Notes: a model not told the origin generated them from the letters alone. Counted from the first letter of the stretch, positions 14,611-23,552 are shown. The stretch: DNA of 33,869 nucleotides from Pseudalkalibacillus decolorationis (GCF_024609785.1 NZ_JANHJQ010000041.1:1-33869), one strand, 5' to 3'. Program-made: numbers and translations.

Positions 14611-14943
14611 ATGAAGTGGGAAGGCTCTGCGGCGATATGTATACAGGATAATCGCCTGTTGATGGTGTATCAGGGTCGCGATGATGAACAGAAGCTTTGG
14701 ACGGTTCCTTCGGGTGGTAAAGAGGAAAATGAATCAGTTGGGATGTGTTGCTTAAGGGAATTGGAAGAAGAGACTGGGTATCGAGGTGAAATAATTGAAC
14801 CGCTGTTTGTAAAAAAAGGACATAGTTTTGGTTATGAGGTCACCGTTCATTACTTTCTTGTCCGCATTATTGGAGGGAAAGCTATCATTCAGGACCCTGA
14901 TCATTTCCCGAAGATCTCCCGTGGCTTCACCGTTTATTTATAA
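14611..14943 (+). CDS. NUDIX hydrolase, short C-terminus
   Basis: Hydrolase of nucleoside diphosphates linked to another moiety; the substrate is unknown. The Nudix box is intact: G-x5-E-x7-REL-E-EE-T-GY, beginning GGKEENES at about residue 35. The N-terminal strands (WEGSAAICIQDNRLLMVYQG) are normal. The protein ends at 110 residues with ISRGFTVYL, where relatives normally continue for about 25-40 residues, and no other frame continues it. It may be a truncated or decaying gene. AAGGGGGGG precedes the ATG. Confidence 0.82.
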   Translation: MKWEGSAAICIQDNRLLMVYQGRDDEQKLWTVPSGGKEENESVGMCCLRELEEETGYRGEIIEPLFVKKGHSFGYEVTVHYFLVRIIGGKAIIQDPDHFPKISRGFTVYL

Positions 14944-15134
14944 GTGAATAAGAGAGTTGAATAAACCGGTAAAACCTGTTTTGCATACGTATCCCAAATC
15001 GAGAAAACTGGTAATTAATACCTATACCTGACAATCGATACCGTAATACGAAGACTATATAAACTGTTTAAAATGTCAGTGTGTCCAGCCAATCAAGCTA
15101 TGAATACATACAAATATTACTAGGGGTACGACAA

Positions 15135-16379
15135 ATGAACCGAAGGATACCATTATTATTTACTTTTACTCTCATATTCGTGTTGTGGATTGTTCCAACG
15201 AATACGTTTGCTAATACCGATATAACGATGAATTTAAATAGCAAAACATCCATTTTAATAGATGCTTCAACGGGTGAAGTCCTTTATGATGACCAATCGG
15301 GGAAACGAATGTATCCGGCGAGTATTACGAAAATTTTAACAGGGATATTGGCACTTGAGTCCGGAAAGCTGAATGAAGATGTGACGATAAGTGAAAAAGC
15401 TTCAGAGGCAGAGGGAACGAGTGTGTATCTTTTAAAAGGTGAAGAAATGAAACTGCATCAACTTGTAAAAGGAATGCTAATTAATTCCGGAAATGATGCT
15501 GGGGTCGCTGTTGCTGAACATCTGTCTGGAAGTGTGGACCGCTTCGCCAAAAAAATGAACACATTTGTTGAAAAAAAGCTCAGTTTAAAGGACTCTCATT
15601 TCACAAATCCACATGGTCTGTTTGATGAGAATCATTATACGACAGCTTACGATATGGCCTATATTACAAAGTATGCGTTGCAAAATCCGAAGTTTAGAAA
15701 AATCGTCAGCACCAAGGAAATGCCGTGGGTAGGTGATGGCTGGAAAACGACTTTATATAATCATAATCGGCTCTTATGGCGTTACGATGGGGCCATTGGA
15801 GTTAAGAATGGATATGTTGATCAATCTCAGCACACTCTAGTGACAGCAGCGAAACGAAATGGTACAACATTGATTGCAGTTACGATGAAAGCTAATACAA
15901 CTGAGCAATCCTATGAAGATACAATTGCCTTGCTTGACTATGGATTTGCTCATTTTGAAACAGGTACAATAAAAAAAGGTACGATTTTACTCAGTGCTAA
16001 TGGGAAAGAAATTCGTGTGAAGGAGGACAAGCTGTTCACTCATAACATTGGGGAAGGATTTGAAGCCACGGTCGATAAAGAGGGGCATTTAGTTGTTGAA
16101 AACAATCAAGGAGAGGAACTTGCATCGTTTCCAGTCGTACCGAAACTAGATCAATCGGTAAAAGCCAGTGATGATAGCGGTGGAAAAACGTCACAAGGAA
16201 CAGTTGGTTTTCTATCCTTCGTTACCTCGATCCTGCCAATGGTAGTACTTGGTGTTCTTCTTCTTGCTGCATTCCTAATTATTTACAGAATCCGACGCAA
16301 TCTGAGGAACAGAAGACTTGAGAGAATGAGAAGAAGACGTATCGTTGACGATCTCCAGCACGATGTTTTTAGAAGGTAA
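15135..16379 (+). CDS. D-alanyl-D-alanine carboxypeptidase (peptidase S11, PBP5/DacF type)
   Basis: Trims the terminal D-Ala from peptidoglycan stem peptides outside the membrane. Signal peptide residues 1-26 (ends NTFA-N). Active-site motifs: S63-x-x-K66 in PASITK and S118-G-N in NSGND. The third motif, usually KTG, is K224-N-G (GVKNGYV). Beyond the catalytic domain come a beta-rich segment and a C-terminal membrane helix (about 355-383) with an Arg-rich tail, instead of the usual amphipathic anchor. ATG 15135 has AGGGG 9 nt upstream and begins the signal peptide; the frame extends upstream without a better site. 414 residues. Confidence 0.92.
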   Translation: MNRRIPLLFTFTLIFVLWIVPTNTFANTDITMNLNSKTSILIDASTGEVLYDDQSGKRMYPASITKILTGILALESGKLNEDVTISEKASEAEGTSVYLLKGEEMKLHQLVKGMLINSGNDAGVAVAEHLSGSVDRFAKKMNTFVEKKLSLKDSHFTNPHGLFDENHYTTAYDMAYITKYALQNPKFRKIVSTKEMPWVGDGWKTTLYNHNRLLWRYDGAIGVKNGYVDQSQHTLVTAAKRNGTTLIAVTMKANTTEQSYEDTIALLDYGFAHFETGTIKKGTILLSANGKEIRVKEDKLFTHNIGEGFEATVDKEGHLVVENNQGEELASFPVVPKLDQSVKASDDSGGKTSQGTVGFLSFVTSILPMVVLGVLLLAAFLIIYRIRRNLRNRRLERMRRRRIVDDLQHDVFRR

Positions 16380-16392
16380 TACCTATTTTTAT

Positions 16393-16452
16393 AAAAGTGC
16401 CAGACTTTAAGAGTAGCGGGTAACGCTACTGTAAAGAGCTTGGCGCTTTTTT
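16393..16452 (+). terminator. Terminator after the D,D-carboxypeptidase gene
   Basis: AAAAGTGCCA...CTTTA pairs with TAAAG...TGGCGCTTTT, and an inner AGTAGCG/CGCTACT hairpin stacks on it. A run of T follows. Between here and 16663 I see no gene, only leader sequence ending in the AGGAGG site of the next gene. Confidence 0.85.
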
Positions 16453-16663
16453 GTATTTACACAAAGATGTTGTCCTACTAATCATTTTAAGGAAGTTGGG
16501 ATCAATGAGTTATTTGGGATTTGCTCTAACCTCGATGTAGGAAAAGAATCTGAGATAAGATATACTAATTTGGAAGAGAGTGCGAAATTTGCAAAAAGGT
16601 TCCTCTACGTCTCGCAAACTCTGCTCTACCTGTGTTAATTAAACTTCCTAGGAGGATACATAT

Positions 16664-17143
16664 ATGCGTCAGGAACCATCTAATCAGATTGATCCGAGGG
16701 CATTGAAGGTATGGAAGCTATCCGGCTGGATTACTAGCTCCATTTATCTATTAATTGCAATTGGAAGCCTCATACTTGCTATACTGACTCCAGTGCCATT
16801 TTGGGTTTCCCTCATTGTCATTGTCTGTGCACTCATACTTACTTATTTTTGTGTCGTTTTCATTCCAAAAATCCGTTTCCGTGTTTGGCGATATGAGATC
16901 GATGAATATGAAATCGAGCTAAAGTTCGGACTCTTCATCATTCGTAGAATACTTATTCCAATGGTACGTGTACAGCATGTTGATACGAAGCAAGGTCCAT
17001 TATTACGCCGTCACGATCTCTCAAGTGTAACGATTACGACTGCTGCAACAACCCATGAAATCCCAGCACTCGACAATGAGACGGCGAACCAGGTCCGAGA
17101 CTTCATCTCACAAATGGCAAGGGTGACAGAAGATGATGTTTAA
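16664..17143 (+). CDS. ydbS: PH domain-containing membrane protein (YdbS-like)
   Basis: 159 residues: two membrane helices (about 16-64) followed by a bacterial PH (bPH2/YdbS) domain, recognisable by YEIDEYEIELKFGLFIIRRI and IPMVRVQHVDTKQGPLLRR. The ATG has a strong AGGAGG 9 nt upstream. It overlaps the larger partner gene by 11 nt, and the pair lies upstream of the rhomboid, acpS and ydcC genes exactly as in B. subtilis. In B. subtilis YdbS and YdbT have been linked to resistance to bacteriocins of the amylocyclicin type; here that is transfer by homology. Confidence 0.88.
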   Translation: MRQEPSNQIDPRALKVWKLSGWITSSIYLLIAIGSLILAILTPVPFWVSLIVIVCALILTYFCVVFIPKIRFRVWRYEIDEYEIELKFGLFIIRRILIPMVRVQHVDTKQGPLLRRHDLSSVTITTAATTHEIPALDNETANQVRDFISQMARVTEDDV

Positions 17144-18575
17144 ACCGAAACGATTACATCCGATCGCTGCGGCATTCTCATTCGCCAAATCATTGAAAGA
17201 GTGGGTTTTCCCAATTATCCTTTACTTTTTCTTCGGACCTGGTGACGGAGCGAAGATGGAGTGGCTGTACTATCTTCCATTTTTTTTTATCGGATTGTTG
17301 GCGGTCTATGGAGTCATTCAATGGTACCGTTTCACATACTCTATTGAAGACGAAGACTTGAAAATTGAACAAGGCGTATTTATTCGGAATAAACGCTACA
17401 TCCCTAAAAAACGCATTCAATCAATTGATTATTCAGAAGGGATTATCCATCGACTTTTTAACGTTGTTAAACTAAACATTGAAACTGCAGGGGGAGCAGG
17501 TAGGGCAGAAGCTTCATTATCTGCGGTGAATAAAAAGGACGCTCACTTACTTGTTGAACATCTTCGCCAAAACCCTGACAAAATGGCAAATGCTGAGGAG
17601 CAGATTGAAAAGGAGCAGCCGACATATCAATTTAAGCTATCCTCAAAAGACCTATGGATTGCTGCATCTACTTCTGGAGGATTAGGTGTGGTCTTATCCA
17701 TTGTCGGTACATTTGGTTCGCAAATCGATGATATTTTACCTGATGACTTTGTAGTCGGGGCCGTTGAATGGCTAAGTGGGTTTAGCTGGTTGTTGTTAGT
17801 GATAATGGGTATTTCGATTTTGACCGTTACGTGGCTTCTATCTTTCCTAGGTGTCATTCTAAAATATGCAGGTTTCTCGATTAAGCGCTACGGGGATCGA
17901 ATTGTTATTAAAAGAGGACTCCTTGAAAAGCGAGAACTCACTTTACCTGTTAAAAGAATTCAAGGAGTCCGTGTAGTTGAAAGCGTTATCCGCCAGCCAT
18001 TTGGTTTTGCGACTGTTCATGTTGAAAGTGCAGGAGGAACAGGAGCGGACGAAGGCTTATCTGCGATGCTATTTCCGATCATAAAACGGTCGCGAATCAA
18101 CGAAGAGCTCACTCAACTTTTGCCAGGATACTTCCTTCCGCCTAAGCTGAATACATTACCAAACCGCTCGTTAAAACGCTATATTTTAAGAGCTATCTTA
18201 CCATCATTCTTTCTCATATCGTTATTTTGGGTAATTCCTAAACTATGGTGGATTTTGATTCTCCTACCGGTCATTGCTTTAGCGTTATTGGGAATTCTTC
18301 AATTTAAGGATGGAAAATGGGCGGTGGATCGATCAAGCTTTTATCTGCAAAATCGATTTATCTCCAGATCGCTATTAATAACGGAAAGAAAACGAATGCA
18401 ACACTTTGAAGTGAAGCAGTCGATCTTCCAACGGCGAACTGAACTTGCCACTATCCATACGACCGTTCTATCTGGTGGAGTAGGTAGACAATTCAATTTA
18501 ACAGATACGAGAGTGGATGACGCCAAAACTGTTTTCAATTGGTATAGTAGGAAAGTAGATGTGCAACAAGATTGA
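17133..18575 (+). CDS. ydbT: PH domain-containing membrane protein (YdbT-like)
   Basis: 480 residues, with paired membrane helices near 20-60, 170-240 and 335-385, each followed by a bPH2 domain. Three copies of the pattern (I)EDEDLKIEQGVFIRNKRYIP / KRYGDRIVIKRGLLEKRELT / VDRSSFYLQNRFISRSLLI are visible, each with a following R-I/M-Q motif (KRIQSIDY, KRIQGVRV, KRMQHFEV). The start, ATG 17133 or 17136, lies within the end of ydbS, showing translational coupling. The two proteins likely form one membrane complex. Downstream is a large hairpin against a convergent rhomboid gene. Confidence 0.88.
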   Translation: MMFKPKRLHPIAAAFSFAKSLKEWVFPIILYFFFGPGDGAKMEWLYYLPFFFIGLLAVYGVIQWYRFTYSIEDEDLKIEQGVFIRNKRYIPKKRIQSIDYSEGIIHRLFNVVKLNIETAGGAGRAEASLSAVNKKDAHLLVEHLRQNPDKMANAEEQIEKEQPTYQFKLSSKDLWIAASTSGGLGVVLSIVGTFGSQIDDILPDDFVVGAVEWLSGFSWLLLVIMGISILTVTWLLSFLGVILKYAGFSIKRYGDRIVIKRGLLEKRELTLPVKRIQGVRVVESVIRQPFGFATVHVESAGGTGADEGLSAMLFPIIKRSRINEELTQLLPGYFLPPKLNTLPNRSLKRYILRAILPSFFLISLFWVIPKLWWILILLPVIALALLGILQFKDGKWAVDRSSFYLQNRFISRSLLITERKRMQHFEVKQSIFQRRTELATIHTTVLSGGVGRQFNLTDTRVDDAKTVFNWYSRKVDVQQD

Positions 18576-18622
18576 TTTAAATTAATCTCACGCCAGCAAT
18601 TGCGTAGAAGTTAGTGACATAA

Positions 18623-18815
18623 TAAAAAAGCAGAGGTGCTGACTAATGAGCGTCATTCTTTTCGACACTTGCTCAAGGAGTCTCTCCGATGGAACGATTT
18701 AGTAAATATCTATACATATAAGCTGAATATTTAGCGTATACTCGGCCATATTTGAATAAATATTCGCCTTTTTAACTTCGTCGGACAGACTCCTAGGTCA
18801 TTCCACTGCTTTTTT
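18623..18815. repeat. Large imperfect palindrome, probable bidirectional terminator
   Basis: AAAAAAGCAG near 18625 pairs with CTGCTTTTTT at the right end. Further in, AGGAGTCTCTCCGATGGA matches the reverse complement of TCGGACAGACTCCT, with an extra internal hairpin in the left arm (AATGA-GCG-TCATT). It lies between the convergent ydbT and rhomboid genes. No coding content. Confidence 0.6.
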
Positions 18816-18849
18816 CGATTCATATTGTAAAAAGTGTTCGTTTCCTCGC

Positions 18850-19437
18850 TTATACTCTACGTTTTGTACCCGTTAATAGGATTGGTGCTAATGCTGCTCC
18901 TCCAACGAGGCCGAACAGGTGGCCAAGAATATTGATATTTGGCATTACAAACGTCATAACTACACTAAGGACAAGGATGGTAAGGATCAACTGTGAGTTC
19001 TGCTGGTCCATCAGTTCTTTTCGTGCATAAATGATATATACAAAGAAACCAAACAAACCAAAAATAGCTCCAGACGCACCAATATGACTATAACCTGGCC
19101 CTTCTAATAAAAAGGTTGCTACGTTTGCGATCACACCTGCGCCGATGTATCCGATCACAAACTTAAATTTACCGAGTATTCGTTCTAAAGCGGGACCGAA
19201 CAGGTATAATGAGAACGTGTTAAAAAGCAGATGAGGGAAAGACTGATGGATGAAGATTGGTGTTATAAGACGCCAATACTCCCCAACACCGATGTAATAA
19301 TTAAACCCTACTGTTAACTGTAGAACATAGGGGCTCAAATTAACGGCAATAAATAGTAAAATGTGAGCACCGATAATAAATGATACGATTGGATATAGCC
19401 GTATGAAGGTTCGGAAATTTTCAGTTCGAACAAACAA
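18850..19437 (-). CDS. Rhomboid family intramembrane serine protease
   Basis: 195 residues with six membrane segments. The catalytic dyad is visible: Ser122 in GASGAIFG and His173 in GHLFGLVGG. The conserved WRLITPIFIHQSFPHLLFN segment of loop 1/TM2 is also present. It cuts membrane proteins within the bilayer; the substrate is unknown. Start TTG 19437 follows GGGAGGG. It is the counterpart of B. subtilis ydcA, which sits at the same place next to acpS. The reading direction is opposite to ydbS-ydbT and acpS, so it is its own transcription unit. Confidence 0.93.
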   Translation of the reverse strand: MFVRTENFRTFIRLYPIVSFIIGAHILLFIAVNLSPYVLQLTVGFNYYIGVGEYWRLITPIFIHQSFPHLLFNTFSLYLFGPALERILGKFKFVIGYIGAGVIANVATFLLEGPGYSHIGASGAIFGLFGFFVYIIYARKELMDQQNSQLILTILVLSVVMTFVMPNINILGHLFGLVGGAALAPILLTGTKRRV

Positions 19438-19548
19438 AGAGAGACCCTCCCAACAGGTTTCTGCAACTAAAATAAAGTTTTCTTCAGTTTACCATATTTA
19501 TGAGGATCCAATAGTATGAAACGTTTATAAGAGGTTGGAGGTTTAAGT

Positions 19549-19911
19549 ATGATCATCGGAATCGGCATTGATATTATAGAGATTACACGGATTAAGAAAA
19601 CGTTGGAACGTCAACCACGATTTTCAGAACGTATTTTAACTGAAAAGGAGTACAAATTATTTAATTCCCACTCGATTGATGAAAGACGAATCGAGTTCCT
19701 AGCGGGGAGATTCGCAGCAAAGGAGGCCTATGCGAAGGCGATTGGAACCGGAATAGGAAGCAAGCTTAGCTGGAAGGATATTGAAATCCTGCCAAACGAA
19801 TCCGGTAAACCTGTTCTCAAGAGTAACGGTTCATGGACGGCTTTTGTGTCCATATCCCATAGTAAAGCATACGTAGTTGCTCAGATAATTCTCGAAAGCT
19901 CGTCAAGCTAG
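19549..19911 (+). CDS. acpS: Holo-[acyl-carrier-protein] synthase
   Basis: Transfers 4'-phosphopantetheine from CoA to Ser of acyl carrier protein, in the cytoplasm. The family motifs are clear: IGIGIDI with the Mg-binding Asp near the start, and GRFAAKEAYAKAIGTG with the catalytic Glu. The VSISHSKAYVVAQ C-terminal motif is also intact. 120 residues is normal. A GAGGTTGGAGG ribosome binding site precedes the ATG. Position before ydcC and alr matches B. subtilis. Confidence 0.96.
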   Translation: MIIGIGIDIIEITRIKKTLERQPRFSERILTEKEYKLFNSHSIDERRIEFLAGRFAAKEAYAKAIGTGIGSKLSWKDIEILPNESGKPVLKSNGSWTAFVSISHSKAYVVAQIILESSSS

Positions 19912-20041
19912 TCTGCATATTGCTAGAAGTTGTCTCATATATTTGTAGTGCGGTTAGGAGGGAACGTTGAGCATATGTGCAGATGGTCAATTTGATGCGA
20001 CTGCCGCAGGTTTTCATTGCAAGGGGGTGTACATTATCTAA

Positions 20042-20080
20042 GGAAGTTCGAAAAGCACCGAGCGATAAACGGCGAATTTC
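20042..20080 (+). repeat. Second-family repeat, copy 1 in the acpS-ydcC gap
   Basis: GGAAGTTCGAAAAGCACCGA followed by GCGATAAACGGCGAA. It recurs as a direct repeat at 20303-20339. Its right flank holds, inverted, the ATACGTGAGGACCG and AACGAAGAAATTCG motifs of 2270-2435. An inverted fragment (CCTCGGTGC) lies near 20195. The 533-nt gap 19912-20444 has no recognisable gene and looks like a mosaic of decayed repeats. Confidence 0.5.
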
Positions 20081-20302
20081 TTCGTTACTTGGTTTTTGCG
20101 GTCCTCACGTATCAACATTGATGTTAAGGATTACTAACGATGAACAAACATTGTGCACCTGCGTCTCCAAGGTTACGCTAAGAGTAAAGCTTCCTCGGTG
20201 CAAGGCAGCAAGGATGTCTTTCAAGTTAGTAGCCTTCCTCAAAACTGTCGTGCCTTGAACTTCTTGTTTCTATCTCGTCGCCTTTTGAACATAAATTAAA
20301 CT

Positions 20303-20339
20303 GGAAGTTCGAAAAGCACCGAGTGATAGACGACGAAAT
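20303..20339 (+). repeat. Second-family repeat, copy 2
   Basis: GGAAGTTCGAAAAGCACCGA followed by GTGATAGACGACGAA. It differs from copy 1 by three substitutions over 35 bases. Confidence 0.55.
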
Positions 20340-20444
20340 TCTATTGAGGGTATACTGCCCCTGAATGCGTCGTACAAAAGGAACCATCTGCGATATGTTA
20401 GGTCCCTCTTTTGTCATCGATATGAGGCAAAGGAGATGAATAAT

Positions 20445-21443
20445 TTGAAAAAAATAGTATCATTATTTGTTATGTCGCTCCTGATTCTAGTTCTTGCAGC
20501 ATGTGGTTCCAAAAGTCAAAAGGATGTCGTCTCGGATTTGAATGATATGCTTGATGAAATGTCTGGGTATAAAGCAGAGGCAACAATGACCCTTCAGACC
20601 GGAGAGAAGCCACTATCATACAACATTGATATTTGGCACAAAAAACCAAGTTTTTATAAAGTGAGCTTAAAAAACCCTGAGAAAGATCAGAGTCAAATGA
20701 TTCTTCGAAACAGTGAAGGTGTCTTTGTTCTTACACCAGCATTGAATAAGAGTTTTCGCTTCCAAAGCGAGTGGCCAGAAAACAGCAGTCAGGTGTATTT
20801 AATGGAGTCATTAATCAGTGATATTATCAACGACGATGATCGCACCTTCAAGTCAGGGGAAAAAGGATATGTATTTAACACAAAAACGAACTATCAAAAC
20901 AAAAACTTGTACCAACAAGAAATCACCCTTGATAAGGAAAACTTGCTTCCTACTAGCGTGAAGGTGATGGATAAAGATTTAAAAGTTCTTGTAGAAGTTA
21001 AGTTTAAGAAGAAAAAAATGAATGCTAAATTCGACGATGGTGCCTTCGATATGGAGAAAAATATGCAAGGAGCCAAGCTGGAAGTACCAACAATGGCTAA
21101 AGAACAGCAAGAGCTAACAGTCGTTTATCCAGAGTTCGTTCCAGCTGGTACGACACTTTTTAACCAGACTGCTAGCAAAAAAGGGGACCAGGCAATCTTA
21201 TCCTATACAGGAGACCATTCCTTTACAATTATTCAGCGCCAAGCTGAGGTTGCTCCTGCATCGAAAATGTTGACGATGCGAAAAGGAGAAGTAGTTAACC
21301 TTGGTTATGCGATTGGGATAATGAAAGATAAAACACTAACATGGTCAGTCGGAGGAGTAGAGTACTACCTAGCTTCGAATGACCTCTCGGAAGAACAAAT
21401 GGTTTCAGTTGCGTCTTCAATGACGATGATGCAAGGGAAATAA
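20445..21443 (+). CDS. ydcC: LolA-like outer lipoprotein (YdcC family)
   Basis: A 332-residue membrane-anchored lipoprotein: signal helix MKKIVSLFVMSLLILVLAAC, with Cys20 as the lipidation site in LAAC. The mature part resembles the LolA/LppX beta-sheet fold (outer-membrane-lipoprotein-sorting-like domain) that binds acyl chains; its target in a Gram-positive is unknown. B. subtilis YdcC is a sporulation-expressed homologue at the same locus. TTG 20445 is taken because AAAGGAG ends 9 nt before it; ATG 20436 directly abuts that site and is too close. Confidence 0.9.
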   Translation: MKKIVSLFVMSLLILVLAACGSKSQKDVVSDLNDMLDEMSGYKAEATMTLQTGEKPLSYNIDIWHKKPSFYKVSLKNPEKDQSQMILRNSEGVFVLTPALNKSFRFQSEWPENSSQVYLMESLISDIINDDDRTFKSGEKGYVFNTKTNYQNKNLYQQEITLDKENLLPTSVKVMDKDLKVLVEVKFKKKKMNAKFDDGAFDMEKNMQGAKLEVPTMAKEQQELTVVYPEFVPAGTTLFNQTASKKGDQAILSYTGDHSFTIIQRQAEVAPASKMLTMRKGEVVNLGYAIGIMKDKTLTWSVGGVEYYLASNDLSEEQMVSVASSMTMMQGK

Positions 21444-21448
21444 AATAG

Positions 21449-21490
21449 AACAGGCTGGGAGAATTCGAGTTATTCTGATCAGCCTGTTTT
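21449..21490 (+). terminator. Rho-independent terminator after ydcC
   Basis: AACAGGCTG and CAGCCTGTT pair perfectly around 22 nt and are followed by TT. Downstream comes the leader of alr. Confidence 0.8.
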
Positions 21491-21598
21491 ATACGTTAGG
21501 AAAGCATAACTTTTCAGCGTTTTAAAAACAGGAATTTACCTCATAACATGGCTTCATGTACAATAGAAGAAATCATTTTTCAACTAGGAGTCGTGGTT

Positions 21599-22759
21599 AT
21601 GTGTTTTTATAGAGATACTTGGGCAGAAATTAATTTGGATTATATTAAACAAAACTACCTTCATATAAAAAACCATCTTTCAAAGGGTACAAAAGTGATG
21701 GGGGTAGTTAAAGCTAATGGATATGGTCATGGGGCAGTTCAGGTCGCAAAGGCATTGATCGACAGCGGTATTGATTACCTTGCTGTCGCGATTCTTGATG
21801 AAGCGATTGCCCTTCGAAGAGCTGGAATTGATACACCAATCCTTGTGCTAGGTTGGGTCGGACCGCAATACGCTCAACTTGCTGCTGAAAATCACATTTC
21901 ACTTACTGTGTTCAACGCTGATTGGATTGATTCTATAGAGCGAACACTAGATAGATCTTTAAACGTTCATTTGAAATTTGATACCGGTATGAATCGACTT
22001 GGTATAATTGAGGAAAAAGAGGCAAGTATAATAATTAAGAAGGTTCAACAAAATCCGCGGTTAAAGTTAGAAGGAGCGTTTACACATTTTGCGACTGCTG
22101 ATGAACTAGATTCAAAGCTCATTAATCTTCAACAAGATCGCTTTACAAAGTTTCTTGCAATGCTTAAAGAGAAAAATGCGTATCCAGAAATTATTCACAT
22201 GAGTAATAGTGCTGGGGCAATCCAATTTCCTAACCTTGGACAACACTATGTTCGAGCTGGAATCTCATTGTACGGTTTGTCACCTTCCGAAGAAATTCAA
22301 TCCATATTACCATTTAACCTTTTACAAGCCTTTTCCTTACACAGTAAATTGAGTAATGTCAAAAAGGTAAAGCCGGGAGCGACAATTAGTTATGGAGCGA
22401 CCTATCAAGCTGAAGAGGAAGAATGGATTGGGACCATACCGGTTGGTTATGCAGACGGGTGGCTAAGAAGGTATGCTGAAAAAGGCGAAGTGCTCATCGA
22501 AGGCAAGCGTGCGAAGATTGTTGGTCGGATCTGTATGGATCAGTTTATGGTGAGATTACCTCATTATGTAAGGACTGGCACGATGGTGACACTGATTGGT
22601 TACCAACATGAAGGTGCAATCACAGTCTCCGAAATTGCAGGCAACAATGGAACGATCAACTATGAAATTCCCTGCTTAATCTCTTCTAGAGTACCAAGAC
22701 GATTCGTACAAGATGATAAAATAATTGAAACTACGAATGATATTTTAAATTTTTCGTAA
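21599..22759 (+). CDS. alr: Alanine racemase
   Basis: PLP enzyme that converts L- to D-alanine for peptidoglycan. Lys38 in MGVVKANGYGHGA carries the cofactor and Tyr265 in ISYGATY is the opposite catalytic base, both at the numbering expected for Bacillus alanine racemases. C-terminal signature RICMDQFMV is present. 386 residues. ATG 21599 has TAGGAG 10 nt upstream and gives the conserved FYRDTWAEI start; the frame extends further upstream to 21548 without support. It is followed by the EndoAI/EndoA genes as in B. subtilis. Confidence 0.97.
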   Translation: MCFYRDTWAEINLDYIKQNYLHIKNHLSKGTKVMGVVKANGYGHGAVQVAKALIDSGIDYLAVAILDEAIALRRAGIDTPILVLGWVGPQYAQLAAENHISLTVFNADWIDSIERTLDRSLNVHLKFDTGMNRLGIIEEKEASIIIKKVQQNPRLKLEGAFTHFATADELDSKLINLQQDRFTKFLAMLKEKNAYPEIIHMSNSAGAIQFPNLGQHYVRAGISLYGLSPSEEIQSILPFNLLQAFSLHSKLSNVKKVKPGATISYGATYQAEEEEWIGTIPVGYADGWLRRYAEKGEVLIEGKRAKIVGRICMDQFMVRLPHYVRTGTMVTLIGYQHEGAITVSEIAGNNGTINYEIPCLISSRVPRRFVQDDKIIETTNDILNFS

Positions 22760-22810
22760 ATTAATAAAGGATTTATGCATAAATTGGCGAATAATTAGTC
22801 TTAGATAGCT

Positions 22811-22839
22811 TTGCATAAAAGCGATTTGAATGGTACTAT
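22811..22839 (+). promoter_or_regulatory. Candidate sigma-A promoter for ndoAI-ndoA
   Basis: TTGCAT (22811-22816), 17-nt spacer, TACTAT (22834-22839), located about 50 nt before the antitoxin start. Confidence 0.6.
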
Positions 22840-22890
22840 TAATAAGGGATTTTTACAGAGATCGAAGCAGTTAGCTGGAGGTGGATGTTT

Positions 22891-23169
22891 GTGTCAGATA
22901 TGAACACAAAACGAATCGTGATTAGCTTGCCGGAGCAACTGATTGAAGAGGTGGACGGAGCGATTATGAACGAGAACTTGAATCGAAGTGAGTTTATTCA
23001 TCAAGCTACAAAAATGTATTTACGCGAACGGCAAAGTCGTCATATCCGTGAAACGATGCGTCAAGGTTACATGGAGATGGCAAAGATTAATTTGAACATT
23101 GCATCAGAAGCCTTTCTTGCTGAGGAGGAAGCTGATCTAACTTTGGACCGCTTAGTTAGCGGGGTGTAG
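22891..23169 (+). CDS. ndoAI: Type II antitoxin EndoAI (ribbon-helix-helix, MazE function)
   Basis: 92-residue antitoxin that neutralises EndoA and probably represses its own operon. The N-terminal ribbon-helix-helix is visible ([19 protein letters not shown]), followed by helix 2, [14 protein letters not shown]. The C-terminal toxin-binding part [20 protein letters not shown] is nearly identical to the B. subtilis protein. GTG 22891 is chosen: GGAGG is 9 nt upstream and it yields the homologous MSD start; ATG 22885 is only 3 nt from that site. The toxin gene follows after 4 nt. Confidence 0.95.
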   Translation: MSDMNTKRIVISLPEQLIEEVDGAIMNENLNRSEFIHQATKMYLRERQSRHIRETMRQGYMEMAKINLNIASEAFLAEEEADLTLDRLVSGV

Positions 23170-23173
23170 TGAT

Positions 23174-23524
23174 TTGATAGTAAAGCGTGGCGACGTTTAC
23201 TTTGCAGATTTGTCTCCTGTAGTAGGCTCGGAACAAGGTGGTATCCGTCCGGTATTGATTATACAAAATGATATCGGTAACCGATTTAGTCCAACAGTAA
23301 TCGTCGCGGCCATTACAGCCCAGATTCAGAAGGCTAAACTACCTACACATGTTGAGATCAGTGCAAAAAAGTATAAGTTTGAACGGGATTCAGTCATTTT
23401 ATTAGAACAGATTCGTACGATTGATAAACAACGTCTTACAGACAAGATTACACAATTGGACGAAGAGATGATGAAGAAGGTTGATGACGCTCTTCAAATT
23501 AGTCTTGGACTCATTGATTTTTAA
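23174..23524 (+). CDS. ndoA: Type II toxin EndoA, mRNA interferase (MazF family)
   Basis: 116-residue sequence-specific ribonuclease; the B. subtilis homologue cuts at UACAU. Hallmarks: [20 protein letters not shown] (catalytic Arg and the S1-S2 loop), [13 protein letters not shown], and the Thr in VAAITAQ. Start TTG 23174 overlaps the weak site GGGGTGTAGTG inside the end of the antitoxin gene, so translation is coupled. It precedes rsbR as in B. subtilis. A terminator follows. Confidence 0.96.
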   Translation: MIVKRGDVYFADLSPVVGSEQGGIRPVLIIQNDIGNRFSPTVIVAAITAQIQKAKLPTHVEISAKKYKFERDSVILLEQIRTIDKQRLTDKITQLDEEMMKKVDDALQISLGLIDF

Positions 23525-23552
23525 CAATACGGAACATCATATAAGTAAGCGG

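Noticed and set aside
19977-20417. Short open frames in the acpS-ydcC gap
   Set aside because: They run through direct and inverted repeats and show no protein-like composition or ribosome binding sites.
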